From Flavobacteriaceae bacterium (lineage in GTDB: Bacteria > Bacteroidota > Bacteroidia > Flavobacteriales > Flavobacteriaceae), in NCBI GenBank assembly GCA_014075215.1, contig CP046177.1, forward strand, positions 3,534,501-3,598,500: a stretch of 64,000 nucleotides of DNA. The letters run 5' to 3'. Made by a program: the position numbers and the translations under genes. The notes below the pieces were generated by a model that was given only the letters and a program-made list of their open reading frames with translations, ran no database searches and had not been told where the DNA came from. The first letter of the stretch is position 1. Each line of letters begins with the position of its first letter. Below, piece by piece: positions 1 to 8,953 of this stretch.

Positions 1-2483
1 GATTTGCTATATTTATAATCTTCAATAGTTTCCGCATTGCCAATTCTAAGGGCAGAAGATTTTACAATTCCGGTTTTATAGTCAATTACTCTAACGGTAC
101 CATTTAATTCATCAACTCTGTCTATAATTCCTTTTATTTTTATAGGAAAACCCAATGCATCCACAGTAATAATAGCCTCTAGTTGTTTTTCAGTAGCAAT
201 GATTTTTAATTGGTTGTGTCGTACTGTCTCCAATTCTTTTTTTAGAAAACGCTCAATAAGCCGGTTTACTACTTCAAAAATTAACCTGTTTTTACCAGTT
301 GTAATGGTACCTTCTTTAAAATGCTTCTTAAAATAGGTAGCTATCAGGCTATTTTTTAGTGTTAACATGGAATGTATATCTGCTTCTTTAATACGTTGGT
401 CGACAAAAGGGGTATATAAAGCGTCTAAAACATCATGAATAATATTTCCAAAAGTACTTGCCGTAATCGTTTCTTCTATTGTTTCAAATTCTTTAAGGTG
501 TAAAACTCTTTGCTTATAAAAGGTGATAGGATGGTACAGATAGCCGGTTAAGGCAGAAGGCGAAATTCCTTGCTGAGCCAGCATTTTCAATTGATCTAAA
601 ATAAACAAATCTTTTTCAATGGTAAGAGGTTTTTCTTCTTTTACAAATACTTTAGGGCTGACGTTTTTAAAAATAATATCTGTTCTTATGAGTTCCAATT
701 GCTTTAAAAATCTGCTCTTTTCTCCGGTTCCGTGAGCCTCATTCTCCGTGTTATAGAGAATAAAAATCCGTTTTGCTCTTTGTAATAGCCTAAAAAAGTG
801 ATACGAAAAAACAGCTTCTTTTTCTTTATAAGTGGGAATATTAAAATGAACTCTTACATCAAAAGGAATAAAAGAGTTCGCGGTTTTGTTGTTGGGTAAT
901 ATTCCCTCGTTTACAGAGGTGATGATTATATTTTCAAAATCCAAAACCCTTGTTTCCAACATACCCATCAATTGTAACCCCTTTAAAGGTTCTCCCCGAA
1001 AAAACAAATGTTCCGTGACAGTAAGCTGCTTAAAAAACCTGAAAGCAGTTTTTAATTCTTTCAAATATTGATATTTTTCCTGTAGGTTGTTTAACTGCGT
1101 AAAAACCATATACAAGCGGTATAAGTATTCTTTTTCCAATTTTGTCGTTTTTTCTTTCATATCGTCAATAATCACCAGCACTTTATTTAAAAAATCCGAA
1201 ACATTGTCAATCGGATTAAAAATAATTGCTATCGTTTTTTGTATGTGTTCTTCTTTTTCATTGTATATTTTGGCAATGGTACCTGCTCTTAAAAAAAAAC
1301 TATTTTTCTGGCGAATATAGTCGTCAATTTCATCTGAAAAATTAGTATCGTGTAGCACATAGTTGGAAAAGACAGCATTTTTAAAAATCGCTAAAACATC
1401 TTTGTAAAAAAATGCATTTGTTGCTCTTTTCCGGAACTTTTCCTGGGATATAAATAATTTAAAAATAGTATAAATTAGTTGAACAACAGGAATATTTTTT
1501 AACGGATATCCCATGGTTATATTAATATCATGAATTTTTTCGGGTAGAGAAGAAAGCGCTACGGGAAGTAATGATTCATCTCCTAATACAAAAGCAGTAT
1601 GATTATAACCGGGCAAACCATCCAAAATTTCTCCGGCGTGTTTTATTTGTGTAATGTTCTTTGAGGCACCAATAACATTGATTTCTTTTTTTGAGCTAAA
1701 AGAGGTCCCTATTGTTTTTAATGTATTTTTTTGATAGTATTCCCATTCCTTGGTATATTTTCTGATAAAAGAACCTGCCTGGTGATTTGAATGGAAGAAC
1801 TGCTCGTCAATATCCCAATAAATATCAGCGTTTTGTTTCGCCAAAACTTTTTGCACCAAATATTCTTCTGCTTTATTCATGGCATTGAAACCAATAAAAA
1901 GGTGCTTCTTTTGCGAGTTCTTTTTTAAATAAGCATCTATATATTTTGTTGCTTCTCTGTATAATAGCCCCTGATAGCCGGATTTGGCATTTCGCAAATG
2001 TGTGTATAGCTTAGTATAATAAAGCTGTAATTTTTCCAAAAAAGAATGGTGATCTTTTATAAATTCCGTTTCCTGAAATTCACCTTTTACAGACCATTTT
2101 TTCAATCGCCGGATATCTCTTATATAAGCAAATACATCTTTCGTATCTATTAAATATTGATCTATTTCATTAAAATCCTGCAAAACCGTATATGCCCAGG
2201 AAGAAAAATGATCAAAAGAAGCAGGTGCGTTTTCAATATCCTTATAAATCGTGTAAAAATCAAATAGCAGTTGAAGCGTATCTGCTTTTTTTAACCCTGA
2301 AACGGTTTCTACAAATTGTTCTATGGTTAAAATTTCCGGTAAAAATCCCGGAGCGATTTTATTTTTTAACGCTTCTTTTATGTAAACACCAGCTCTTTGG
2401 GAAGGTAAAATAAGTACTACATGATTAAAAGTATCCGTACTTTTTAAAATATCTTCGACTGTTTCACTAATGAAAGTACCCAT
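1..2483 (-). CDS. PD-(D/E)XK nuclease-family protein (AddB/RecB-like), 3' end outside window
   Basis: An uninterrupted reading frame runs from the ATG at 2483 to the window edge (about 827 codons), so the C-terminus is missing. The N-terminal part looks like the inactivated helicase-like region of AddB-type proteins (near the start, a LILPSQRAG segment). The C-terminal part holds the nuclease signature GIIDRVDEL followed by VIDYKTG (around 95-150), the Asp and Lys positions typical of RecB/AddB nucleases. Proteins of this layout in Bacteroidota are annotated as PD-(D/E)XK nuclease family and are thought to work with an AddA/RecB-type helicase in double-strand break processing; that role is inferred from the family. 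The gene stands alone here, divergent from nothing, with a terminator of the next operon behind its start. Family assignment is fairly sure; the exact partner is not visible. Confidence 0.85.
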   Translation of the reverse strand, partial: MGTFISETVEDILKSTDTFNHVVLILPSQRAGVYIKEALKNKIAPGFLPEILTIEQFVETVSGLKKADTLQLLFDFYTIYKDIENAPASFDHFSSWAYTVLQDFNEIDQYLIDTKDVFAYIRDIRRLKKWSVKGEFQETEFIKDHHSFLEKLQLYYTKLYTHLRNAKSGYQGLLYREATKYIDAYLKKNSQKKHLFIGFNAMNKAEEYLVQKVLAKQNADIYWDIDEQFFHSNHQAGSFIRKYTKEWEYYQKNTLKTIGTSFSSKKEINVIGASKNITQIKHAGEILDGLPGYNHTAFVLGDESLLPVALSSLPEKIHDINITMGYPLKNIPVVQLIYTIFKLFISQEKFRKRATNAFFYKDVLAIFKNAVFSNYVLHDTNFSDEIDDYIRQKNSFFLRAGTIAKIYNEKEEHIQKTIAIIFNPIDNVSDFLNKVLVIIDDMKEKTTKLEKEYLYRLYMVFTQLNNLQEKYQYLKELKTAFRFFKQLTVTEHLFFRGEPLKGLQLMGMLETRVLDFENIIITSVNEGILPNNKTANSFIPFDVRVHFNIPTYKEKEAVFSYHFFRLLQRAKRIFILYNTENEAHGTGEKSRFLKQLELIRTDIIFKNVSPKVFVKEEKPLTIEKDLFILDQLKMLAQQGISPSALTGYLYHPITFYKQRVLHLKEFETIEETITASTFGNIIHDVLDALYTPFVDQRIKEADIHSMLTLKNSLIATYFKKHFKEGTITTGKNRLIFEVVNRLIERFLKKELETVRHNQLKIIATEKQLEAIITVDALGFPIKIKGIIDRVDELNGTVRVIDYKTGIVKSSALRIGNAETIEDYKYSK

Positions 2484-2619
2484 AATAAGCTTATGTACTA
2501 AACTGCTAAGTAACTAAGAGCAAATATAACCTTCTCTCTTCAACTGTATATTTTTGAGAAAAATAATAACATTGAAATCATCTTGACTTTTTCATTTTCG
2601 GTTAAAAACAAGAAGTCAG

Positions 2620-2664
2620 TTCATCAAAAAATGCCTGAGTATAGCATAAATTCAAGGCATTTTT
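2620..2664 (-). terminator. Rho-independent terminator after the sigma-factor operon
   Basis: A perfect 10-bp stem (AAAAATGCCT at 2627-2636 with AGGCATTTTT at 2655-2664) encloses an 18-nt loop. On the minus strand it is followed by a run of T and lies 27 bp after the stop of the GIN-domain gene, where an operon terminator is expected. A T-rich run also follows on the plus strand, so it may work in both directions. Confidence 0.75.
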
Positions 2665-2690
2665 GTTTTTTGCACAATGGAGTGCCCGAG

Positions 2691-3422
2691 CTAATTTTTG
2701 TCTACAATACCTCCTGATCCTGCGGAATTACTATTTACATATGTCGGTTTTCCTTTATAGTAAACACTTCCGGAACCTGCAATGGATGCTTTGATTTTTG
2801 TATTGACATACACTCTTACATTTCCCGAACCTGCAATAGACGCTCTTGTGGTGTCAGTTTCCAGTTCATACGCTTTGACATCTCCGGAACCTGCAATAGA
2901 ACATTTTAATTCATTTGCATTTCCGGATAATTTTATATTTCCGGAACCTGCAACAGATGCTTTTAGCGTTTCTGCCGATACTTTAGCTTCAATATTTCCG
3001 GAACCACCAATGCTTACTTTGAGATCTGTTGCTTCAATAACAGCCTTACTGATTACATTTCCCGAACCTCCTAACGATAGTTTTTTGATATCTTCAAAAG
3101 GTACAGTTACCGTTAACTTTCTTGTGGTTCTGATATTGGTGTTCTTTTTAAACTCGATTTTTAAATGCCCGTTTTTTACTTTGGTTTCAATATAAGGTAA
3201 AATATTTTCTTCACCTTCCAGAGTAATTTTCCCTTCTTTTCCTTTTACTAAGATCACATCAAAAGAACCGCCTACGCCAATACCGTCATAATCGGATGTA
3301 CTCCTGGTTTCCGTAACCACATGACCATTCCCTCTTACTTTTTTATTTTTTCCCCAACCCTGAGCATTTACAGAATACGTTAATAATAAAATGATACTTG
3401 TTAAAAATAATTTGTTGTTCAT
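2691..3422 (-). CDS. secreted head-GIN domain protein (DUF2807-like)
   Basis: A 243-residue protein with an N-terminal signal peptide (residues 1-20, ending near VNAQG). From residue about 45 it consists of short beta-strand repeats with the recurring core GSGN/GSGD (at least seven copies, e.g. SIGGSGNIE, SVAGSGNIK, SIAGSGDVK), which fits the right-handed beta-solenoid of the head-GIN/DUF2807 family. The function of this family is not established; a cell-surface or periplasmic role is likely from the signal peptide. It is the last gene of an operon headed by an ECF sigma factor and is followed by a strong terminator. The repeats are visible also at DNA level (the plus strand repeats cggaacctgcaat), making the gene prone to slippage or recombination. 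Confidence 0.85.
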   Translation of the reverse strand: MNNKLFLTSIILLLTYSVNAQGWGKNKKVRGNGHVVTETRSTSDYDGIGVGGSFDVILVKGKEGKITLEGEENILPYIETKVKNGHLKIEFKKNTNIRTTRKLTVTVPFEDIKKLSLGGSGNVISKAVIEATDLKVSIGGSGNIEAKVSAETLKASVAGSGNIKLSGNANELKCSIAGSGDVKAYELETDTTRASIAGSGNVRVYVNTKIKASIAGSGSVYYKGKPTYVNSNSAGSGGIVDKN

Positions 3423-3446
3423 AATTTTATAATTGATTGTTATACG

Positions 3447-4529
3447 TTAATTTTCTTTGAAAGAAACACTTCCAAATTCTGATTTAATAATCATTTTAGA
3501 TGTCGGTTTTCCTTTTCCGTACACCCCTTCATAGTATTTTTTATGAGACTTGGAAATACTTTTATACAGTGTTATGTTCGGACTGTTTTTTTGCTTGAAA
3601 CCGGCATATTGTAGTTCAATGGTAAAATTGAAATTATTAGAGGGAGATGTACCAATTTTAATGCCCGCATATTCACTATTGATATCAATAAAATCAAATC
3701 CGTTGGCCAGATCTTGAATTTTGATATAACCATAATCAGACCTTATTTTTAAACTGCCGGTGATTGTTCCGAATTTTAATCCCGTATAATCCCCGTTACC
3801 TGCTACGGTATCGGATTCCCCTACGGTAATGCTTCCATAATCGGCATTAAAACTCAAATTTGTTAATTTTTCGAATTTTATAGTGGAATAATCCGTATTT
3901 AAATCGATTTTTTGAGCAGTATCAACTACTAACTTCGAGTAATCCGTGTTTATAAAACCATTCGTCATCGAATGAATGGTGGATTCGCTACAATAATCTA
4001 AATTAATGCTGTTGGTATTCCCTTTTAAATCACCGATGGTTATTTTACCATAATCACAATTGATAGTAGCATTTCCGTTGATCTCATCTAATGAGATAGC
4101 ACCGTAATCATTACTCAGGTTGACCTCATTTGTAATGGGCATTTTTACCAGATAATCTATCTGATAATTAATCTTTTTGTGCTTCCCCCACCAACTCCAA
4201 TTCGTTTTTTTACTTCCGATAATGGTTTTGGCATTTACAAAATCCGATGTATTCGAAAATGTTACATCAATAGCTTCCAGTTTATCTTCTACATTGTCTA
4301 TATCATTACCTTTTACAGTAATTTTGATATCTATTTCGACTACATTTTTATTCCAGGTTGTTACCTTAATAGTACCATATTTATTATTAACAGATACTTT
4401 GGCATTCGCATTCACTTTAAACTCCTTGTGAATCGATTTACTTTTTTCATGTTTCTTTTTATGATGATTTCCAAGACTTGCTAACGGAATTAAAAATAAA
4501 AGGATGGTAGTTTTATATATATATTTCAT
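3447..4529 (-). CDS. secreted beta-solenoid protein with repeated DYG motifs (DUF4097-like)
   Basis: A 360-residue protein with a signal peptide (residues 1-20, PLASLGN) and a lysine/histidine-rich stretch right after it. The body shows about nine imperfect repeats of roughly 20-25 residues centred on N/D-x-DYG-x-I/L (DYGAISL, DYGKITI, DYSKLVV, DYSTIKF, DYGSITV, DYTGLKF, DYGYIKI, EYAGIKI), the pattern of a beta-solenoid like those grouped under DUF4097. No catalytic residues are recognised. The start codon overlaps the end of the anti-sigma-like gene by 17 bp and the next solenoid gene follows after 24 bp, so it is co-transcribed with the sigma factor. Exported, perhaps periplasmic or outer-membrane associated; molecular role unknown. 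Confidence 0.8.
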   Translation of the reverse strand: MKYIYKTTILLFLIPLASLGNHHKKKHEKSKSIHKEFKVNANAKVSVNNKYGTIKVTTWNKNVVEIDIKITVKGNDIDNVEDKLEAIDVTFSNTSDFVNAKTIIGSKKTNWSWWGKHKKINYQIDYLVKMPITNEVNLSNDYGAISLDEINGNATINCDYGKITIGDLKGNTNSINLDYCSESTIHSMTNGFINTDYSKLVVDTAQKIDLNTDYSTIKFEKLTNLSFNADYGSITVGESDTVAGNGDYTGLKFGTITGSLKIRSDYGYIKIQDLANGFDFIDINSEYAGIKIGTSPSNNFNFTIELQYAGFKQKNSPNITLYKSISKSHKKYYEGVYGKGKPTSKMIIKSEFGSVSFKEN

Positions 4530-5037
4530 CGCCGATATTTTGAGGGTTTTTAATTAATTCTATTTGTTGTAATGTTCTTTGTAAGATGTCCAGACGTTGT
4601 TGATAATTATGGATCATTGCATTTATAATTTTTCTTTGTTCACCATTTTTAGTCAATTCCTTTACAAATACCTTGTAATTATCTTCAAGCTCTTCTATAT
4701 CATCCAAAGCTTGTTCTATAATATCTTCTGTTTGTAAGCTCCTGTTTTTCTCAATTTCTTTGATTCCCTGATGAATAGTATTTAAAAAATAGGTTTGTAC
4801 TTCATCCATTTTAGGAGAAATAGTTGACAAATCTACAGTATCAGATGAAGTAAGATTTCCCAGGCCAAAACCAATGAGTAAAATTACAGATGCAGCTATA
4901 CTCATCCATTTTCGGGAAATGGTATTCCCGGGCCGGATTCCCTGTAAACGTTTTTCGAATCGATCTACATGATCCGAATGCGGTTCATAAATGTCAAATT
5001 CGTTTGTAGTAAAAAAATGATGTAATTTATCTTCCAT
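4513..5037 (-). CDS. anti-sigma-factor-like membrane protein
   Basis: A 174-residue protein with a cytoplasmic N-terminus of about 43 residues, one membrane segment (residues 45-60, MSIAASVILLIGFGLG) and a C-terminal region rich in charged helix and coiled coil (residues 75-165). Its start overlaps the end of the ECF sigma gene by 11 bp, the usual arrangement of an anti-sigma factor translated together with its sigma. It lacks a clear ZAS zinc motif or a FecR domain, so the anti-sigma role rests on position and topology rather than on a recognised domain. Confidence 0.65.
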   Translation of the reverse strand: MEDKLHHFFTTNEFDIYEPHSDHVDRFEKRLQGIRPGNTISRKWMSIAASVILLIGFGLGNLTSSDTVDLSTISPKMDEVQTYFLNTIHQGIKEIEKNRSLQTEDIIEQALDDIEELEDNYKVFVKELTKNGEQRKIINAMIHNYQQRLDILQRTLQQIELIKNPQNIGDEIYI

Positions 5038-5593
5038 ATGTTTGTGTATGAGTAATGTCTTGCAGTAAGACTTGTTTTAATTTTTTTTTAGCTCTGGAAA
5101 TAGTAGTTCTTACATTCTCATTTGTGTAATTTAATATTTGACTAATTTCTTCATAGTCAAACCCTTCAATTAAATGTAAATTTAAAATCAACCTGTAGCT
5201 ATCCTTTAAGCTATTCATTTTTTCCATCACATCTGAGGCCTTCAACTTCAACTCATCAATCGCGTTTTCTTCTGTTTCATAATTTGGAATCACTTCCAGT
5301 TTTACTTCCTTATACCGAGCCTTCTTTTTTAGTTGTGTCAAACTTTTATTAATAACGATTTTTTTCAACCAGGCCCCAAAAGTTACTTCGCCTTTATAAG
5401 AATCCAATTTTGTAAATGCCTTTAAAAATGCCTCCTGCATGATGTCTTCAGCTTCAAACGTATCTTTTAAAATTCTAAATGCACTATTGTACATAGCCTT
5501 ATAATAAGCCTTGTATATCTGCATCTGCGCTGTTTGATCCGATTTTTTACAGCGTTCTATCAGTTGGTTGATATGTTGATTTTTAGAGTTCAA
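5027..5593 (-). CDS. ECF-type RNA polymerase sigma factor
   Basis: A 188-residue protein with sigma-70 region 2 (residues about 20-85, including AEDIMQEAFLKAF and the region 2.4 segment TFGAWLKKIVINKSL) and region 4 (residues about 120-175, with LNLHLIEGFDYEEISQIL and the helix-turn-helix continuing to TTISRAKKKL). This is the standard size and layout of extracytoplasmic-function sigma factors of the sigma-E group. It heads a four-gene operon with an anti-sigma-like protein and two exported solenoid proteins, which are its likely regulatory targets. Autoregulation is probable but no promoter motif could be assigned with confidence. Confidence 0.95.
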   Translation of the reverse strand: MNSKNQHINQLIERCKKSDQTAQMQIYKAYYKAMYNSAFRILKDTFEAEDIMQEAFLKAFTKLDSYKGEVTFGAWLKKIVINKSLTQLKKKARYKEVKLEVIPNYETEENAIDELKLKASDVMEKMNSLKDSYRLILNLHLIEGFDYEEISQILNYTNENVRTTISRAKKKLKQVLLQDITHTQTYGR

Positions 5594-6044
5594 TAAATAA
5601 ATACTATACTAGAGACAGCTCGCTTTTTAAATTGTGACAGTTATAATAATATCATTTCTGCCCTAAATTTACTCATTAAAAGTTGCTCTTTTTTGCTTAT
5701 GCTTCAAAATAAACTTAAACTTTTTAGATAAGATAGTTTTTTACTGCCAGAGCAAAGAAAATAGATATATGAAAGTCAATGAGTCTATATTCTTGCATCT
5801 AAAAGCAGAGCGGCCTCTATTCAAACTTTCGACAGCAAGGTCGTCTAATTAAAAATAACTGTTTTTTTAGTTGACTATGTTTTAAATCAGAAACGGTATA
5901 ATTAGGTAATTTTATTTAAAGTGTAAAAGCATACGCTATTGGCATAAGAATTGCCCTACTATTTGCAAAGAGTGATATATAAAATAAACAACATTCTGAT
6001 TATCAGTTTAATAATAAAAATTATGGTAATTGCTGGAGGTAGAT
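5594..6044. other. intergenic region between the divergent sigma operon and lon
   Basis: About 450 bp without a protein gene that can be supported, AT-rich, expected to hold the divergent promoters of the sigma operon (minus) and lon (plus). No terminator hairpin or RNA gene is evident. A short run near 5850-5990 has low complexity only. Confidence 0.5.
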
Positions 6045-6086
6045 ATGAAAAGCCAATGCCATAATGACAGATATATAGTATTATGA
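6045..6086 (+). CDS. possible 13-codon leader peptide overlapping lon
   Basis: An ATG at 6045 opens a 13-residue frame (MKSQCHNDRYIVL) ending in TGA at 6084-6086, which overlaps the lon ATG (6083) in an ATGA arrangement. It is preceded by GGAGG at 6035-6039, 5 nt before the ATG, a strong Shine-Dalgarno match that is uncommon in Bacteroidota, whereas lon itself has none. This suggests translational coupling of lon to a leader. Expression is not shown; chance is possible because the frame is so short. Confidence 0.35.
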   Translation: MKSQCHNDRYIVL

Positions 6087-8539
6087 GTAAATCAAAGATG
6101 ATGACTTTTGACACTTTGTCGCTTCACGATATGTTGAATGAGGACTCTGAATTAATTCCCTTGATGACACCAGAGGATGAAGAGTTGATAAATAGCGAAA
6201 ATGTTCCCAATGTGCTTCCTGTTTTACCTTTAAAAAATACGGTGCTGTTTCCCGGTGTGGTGATTCCTATCACTGCCGGCAGAGATAAATCAATCCAATT
6301 GATCAGAGATGCCAATAAGGGAGATAAGGCGATTGGTGTGGTAGCTCAAAAAAATAGAGATGTTGAAGAACCTTCCGCAAATGATATTTTCAGTACGGGA
6401 GTGGTAGCACAGATTTTGCGGGTATTAAAAATGCCGGATGGAAATACAACGGTCATTATTCAAGGCAAAAAACGTTTTGAAATTGAATCCATCATTCAGG
6501 AACAACCTTATTTAAAGGCAAATGTTAGAGAAGCTGTGGAAAATAAGAGGGAGGATGACGTTAAGGAACTAAATGCCATTATGGACTCGGTCAGGGATTT
6601 GGCTTTGGAAGTAATCAGAGAGAACCCAATGCTGCCCTCGGAAGCATCGTTTGCGATCAAAAATATTCACAGCAATTCATTTTTGGTGAATTTCATTTCA
6701 TCAAATATGGATTTAAGTGTAAAGCAGAAACAAGTACTCCTGGAAAAGGACAATCTGAAAGAGCGCGCATTATTAGTACTGAAAAATTTAAATAAAGAGC
6801 TGCAAAAGTTGCAGCTAAAAAATGATATTCAATCCAAAACACGTTCTGATCTGGATCAACAACAGCGAGAATACTATTTAAATCAGCAATTAAAAACCAT
6901 TCAGGAAGAGCTGGGCGGAGTTTCGTATGATCAGGAACTGGAAGAAATGCGTATACAGGCAAAATCCAAAAAATGGACAAAAGAAGTAGGAGAAACTTTT
7001 GATAAAGAGCTGGCACGTCTGCAAAGAATGAACCCTCAAATGGCAGAATATGGAGTGCAGCGGAACTATTTGGAGTTAATGTTAGAACTTCCGTGGAGAA
7101 CCTATTCCAAAGATAAATTTGATTTAAAACGCGCGACAAAAATTCTGCACAGAGACCATTTCGGTCTGGAAAAAGTAAAGGAGCGTATTATAGAACATTT
7201 GGCAGTTTTAAAACTAAAAGGAGATATGAAATCTCCGATTATCTGTTTATATGGCCCTCCCGGTGTAGGAAAAACTTCTTTGGGAAAATCCATAGCAGAA
7301 TCTTTAGCCCGTAAATATGTGCGAATGTCTTTAGGAGGTTTGCGTGATGAAGCCGAAATTCGGGGTCATCGCAAAACCTATATCGGAGCAATGCCCGGGC
7401 GTTTGATTCACAATATAAAGAAAGCAGGAACTTCAAACCCTGTCTTTGTTCTGGACGAGATTGATAAGTTGGGACACAGTCACCAGGGAGACCCGTCTTC
7501 TGCCATGTTAGAAGTACTGGACCCGGAGCAAAATACGGAGTTTTACGATAACTACCTGGAAGTTGGTTATGATCTGTCAAAAGTACTGTTTATAGCAACA
7601 GCAAATAATTTGGGAGAAATTACCTGGGCATTACGTGACAGAATGGAAATGATTAATGTTACGGGGTATACAACTGAAGAAAAAATAGAAATAGCGAAGA
7701 GACATTTGTTACCTAAACAAATAAAAGAACACGGACTCATTTCCAAACAACTCAAATTAGGAAAAGTTCAGATAGAGAAGATTATTGAAGGATATACCCG
7801 GGAGTCCGGCGTACGTGGTTTGGAAAAACAAATAGCAAAAGTAGTGCGTTTTGTGGCCAAATCCATTGCTTTGGAAGAACAGTATAATGTGGCTATCACT
7901 TCGGAAGATATTGAAACTATTTTGGGGCCTGCGCGGCTGGAACGCGACAAATATGAGAGCAACGGAGTAGCAGGAGTCGTAACGGGTCTGGCATGGACAA
8001 CTGTCGGAGGAGATATTTTGTTTATAGAATCTATTCTTTCAAAAGGAAAAGGAACACTGACCATTACCGGAAACTTAGGAAAAGTAATGAAAGAGTCCGC
8101 AACCATTGCCATGGAATATATCAAAGCAAATGCAGAAGATTTTGGGATACATCCTGAAATCCTGGAAAAATACAATGTACATATTCATGTACCCGAAGGT
8201 GCCACACCAAAAGATGGCCCCAGCGCAGGCATTACGATGCTAACATCCTTAGTATCTGTATTTACACAAAAAAAAGTAAAAAATAAGCTAGCCATGACAG
8301 GAGAGATTACGCTACGAGGAAAGGTATTGCCCGTAGGGGGTATCAAAGAAAAAGTATTAGCTGCCAAAAGGGCCAATATCAGGGAAATTATTTTATGTAA
8401 AGACAATGAAAAAGACATTCTCGAAATTAAAAAAGAATATCTGAAGGGGTTGACTTTTCACTATGTAACGGAAATGAATCAGGTATTGGCTATTGCACTC
8501 ACAAATACAAAAGCAAAGAATGCTAAGGAACTGGTATAG
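6083..8539 (+). CDS. lon: ATP-dependent protease Lon (La)
   Basis: An 818-residue cytosolic protease of normal family length. An N-terminal substrate-binding LON domain (residues about 45-250, VLPVLPLKNTVLFPGVVIP), a coiled-coil linker, the AAA+ module with Walker A GPPGVGKTS (about 390) and Walker B VFVLDEIDK (about 455), and the C-terminal serine protease domain with catalytic Ser in GPSAG (about 713) and Lys in GGIKEK (about 755) are all present, with the usual 42-43 residue spacing of the dyad. It degrades damaged and some regulatory proteins using ATP. It is monocistronic in this window, followed by a palindromic repeat and a terminator. The ATG overlaps a possible leader peptide. Confidence 0.98.
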   Translation: MSKSKMMTFDTLSLHDMLNEDSELIPLMTPEDEELINSENVPNVLPVLPLKNTVLFPGVVIPITAGRDKSIQLIRDANKGDKAIGVVAQKNRDVEEPSANDIFSTGVVAQILRVLKMPDGNTTVIIQGKKRFEIESIIQEQPYLKANVREAVENKREDDVKELNAIMDSVRDLALEVIRENPMLPSEASFAIKNIHSNSFLVNFISSNMDLSVKQKQVLLEKDNLKERALLVLKNLNKELQKLQLKNDIQSKTRSDLDQQQREYYLNQQLKTIQEELGGVSYDQELEEMRIQAKSKKWTKEVGETFDKELARLQRMNPQMAEYGVQRNYLELMLELPWRTYSKDKFDLKRATKILHRDHFGLEKVKERIIEHLAVLKLKGDMKSPIICLYGPPGVGKTSLGKSIAESLARKYVRMSLGGLRDEAEIRGHRKTYIGAMPGRLIHNIKKAGTSNPVFVLDEIDKLGHSHQGDPSSAMLEVLDPEQNTEFYDNYLEVGYDLSKVLFIATANNLGEITWALRDRMEMINVTGYTTEEKIEIAKRHLLPKQIKEHGLISKQLKLGKVQIEKIIEGYTRESGVRGLEKQIAKVVRFVAKSIALEEQYNVAITSEDIETILGPARLERDKYESNGVAGVVTGLAWTTVGGDILFIESILSKGKGTLTITGNLGKVMKESATIAMEYIKANAEDFGIHPEILEKYNVHIHVPEGATPKDGPSAGITMLTSLVSVFTQKKVKNKLAMTGEITLRGKVLPVGGIKEKVLAAKRANIREIILCKDNEKDILEIKKEYLKGLTFHYVTEMNQVLAIALTNTKAKNAKELV

Positions 8540-8556
8540 ATTAGCAACTTTAACCC

Positions 8557-8718
8557 GGAACTCATTTAAACTTTTTCAATTTGCTAAAAAATTGCTGTTT
8601 TTAGCTCTGTTTTTATCTTTTTTTCCTTCCGTAGCGCTGCTATGCAACTCAAAAAAGCTTTCAACATATCTAAAAACTTCTAATTTTCGCTTACATCCAA
8701 AAAGTTTAAATGAGTTCC
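8557..8718. repeat. palindromic element with perfect 20-bp terminal inverted repeats
   Basis: The 20 bp at 8557-8576 (beginning GGAACTCATTTA) recur as an exact inverted copy at 8699-8718, bounding 122 bp of AT-rich DNA right after lon. Internally an ACTCAAAAAAG segment echoes the termini. A related inverted pair lies upstream of udk (23894-23951), sharing CATTTANACTTTTT. No protein is encoded; a MITE-like or REP-like non-autonomous element is the best description. Confidence 0.7.
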
Positions 8719-8746
8719 CGATGATACATTAGAACTTATAAAAAAT

Positions 8747-8776
8747 ACCTAAAGTTTTAGAGCCTTAGGTTTTTAT
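8747..8776 (+). terminator. probable terminator of lon
   Basis: ACCTAA (8747-8752) pairs with TTAGGT (8765-8770) around a 12-nt loop, followed by TTTTATTTATT. It lies about 210 bp after the lon stop, beyond the inverted-repeat element, so it may have been moved away from lon by insertion of that element. Confidence 0.55.
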
Positions 8777-8908
8777 TTATTGAAAAAGAGGTGGCTACTG
8801 TTATTTTTGGTATACACTATTTTTTTACGTATGCTTAGTGCTAAAAATCTGATTGGGAAGAAATTTTTACAGTTTCAAATTTTTATTTGGAGAATTGGAT
8901 AAAAATAA

Positions 8909-8931
8909 TTAATATTGCATGGTAATATTAA
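8909..8931. promoter_or_regulatory. inverted repeat upstream of the T9SS cargo gene
   Basis: An 8-bp perfect inverted repeat, TTAATATT at 8909-8916 and AATATTAA at 8924-8931 with a 7-nt spacer, ends 22 bp before the start codon of the secreted protein gene. It could be an operator or a 5'-UTR hairpin. AT-rich palindromes arise easily by chance in this genome. Confidence 0.3.
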
Positions 8932-8953
8932 ATTATAGATAAAAGATAAATTT

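Noticed and set aside
2782..3195. 137-codon plus-strand frame rich in FPEPA repeats
   Set aside because: It is the mirror image of the GSGN repeats of the GIN-domain protein; the repeats in it come from that gene.
2691..4529. CRISPR-like regular repeats in the GIN and DYG genes
   Set aside because: The repeats are coding, imperfect and unevenly spaced; no cas genes are present anywhere in the window.
7239..7580. Open frames on the opposite strand of lon (also at 6693-7139, 7768-8175)
   Set aside because: They lie wholly inside a clear protein gene on the other strand, have no recognisable family and arise from codon bias.
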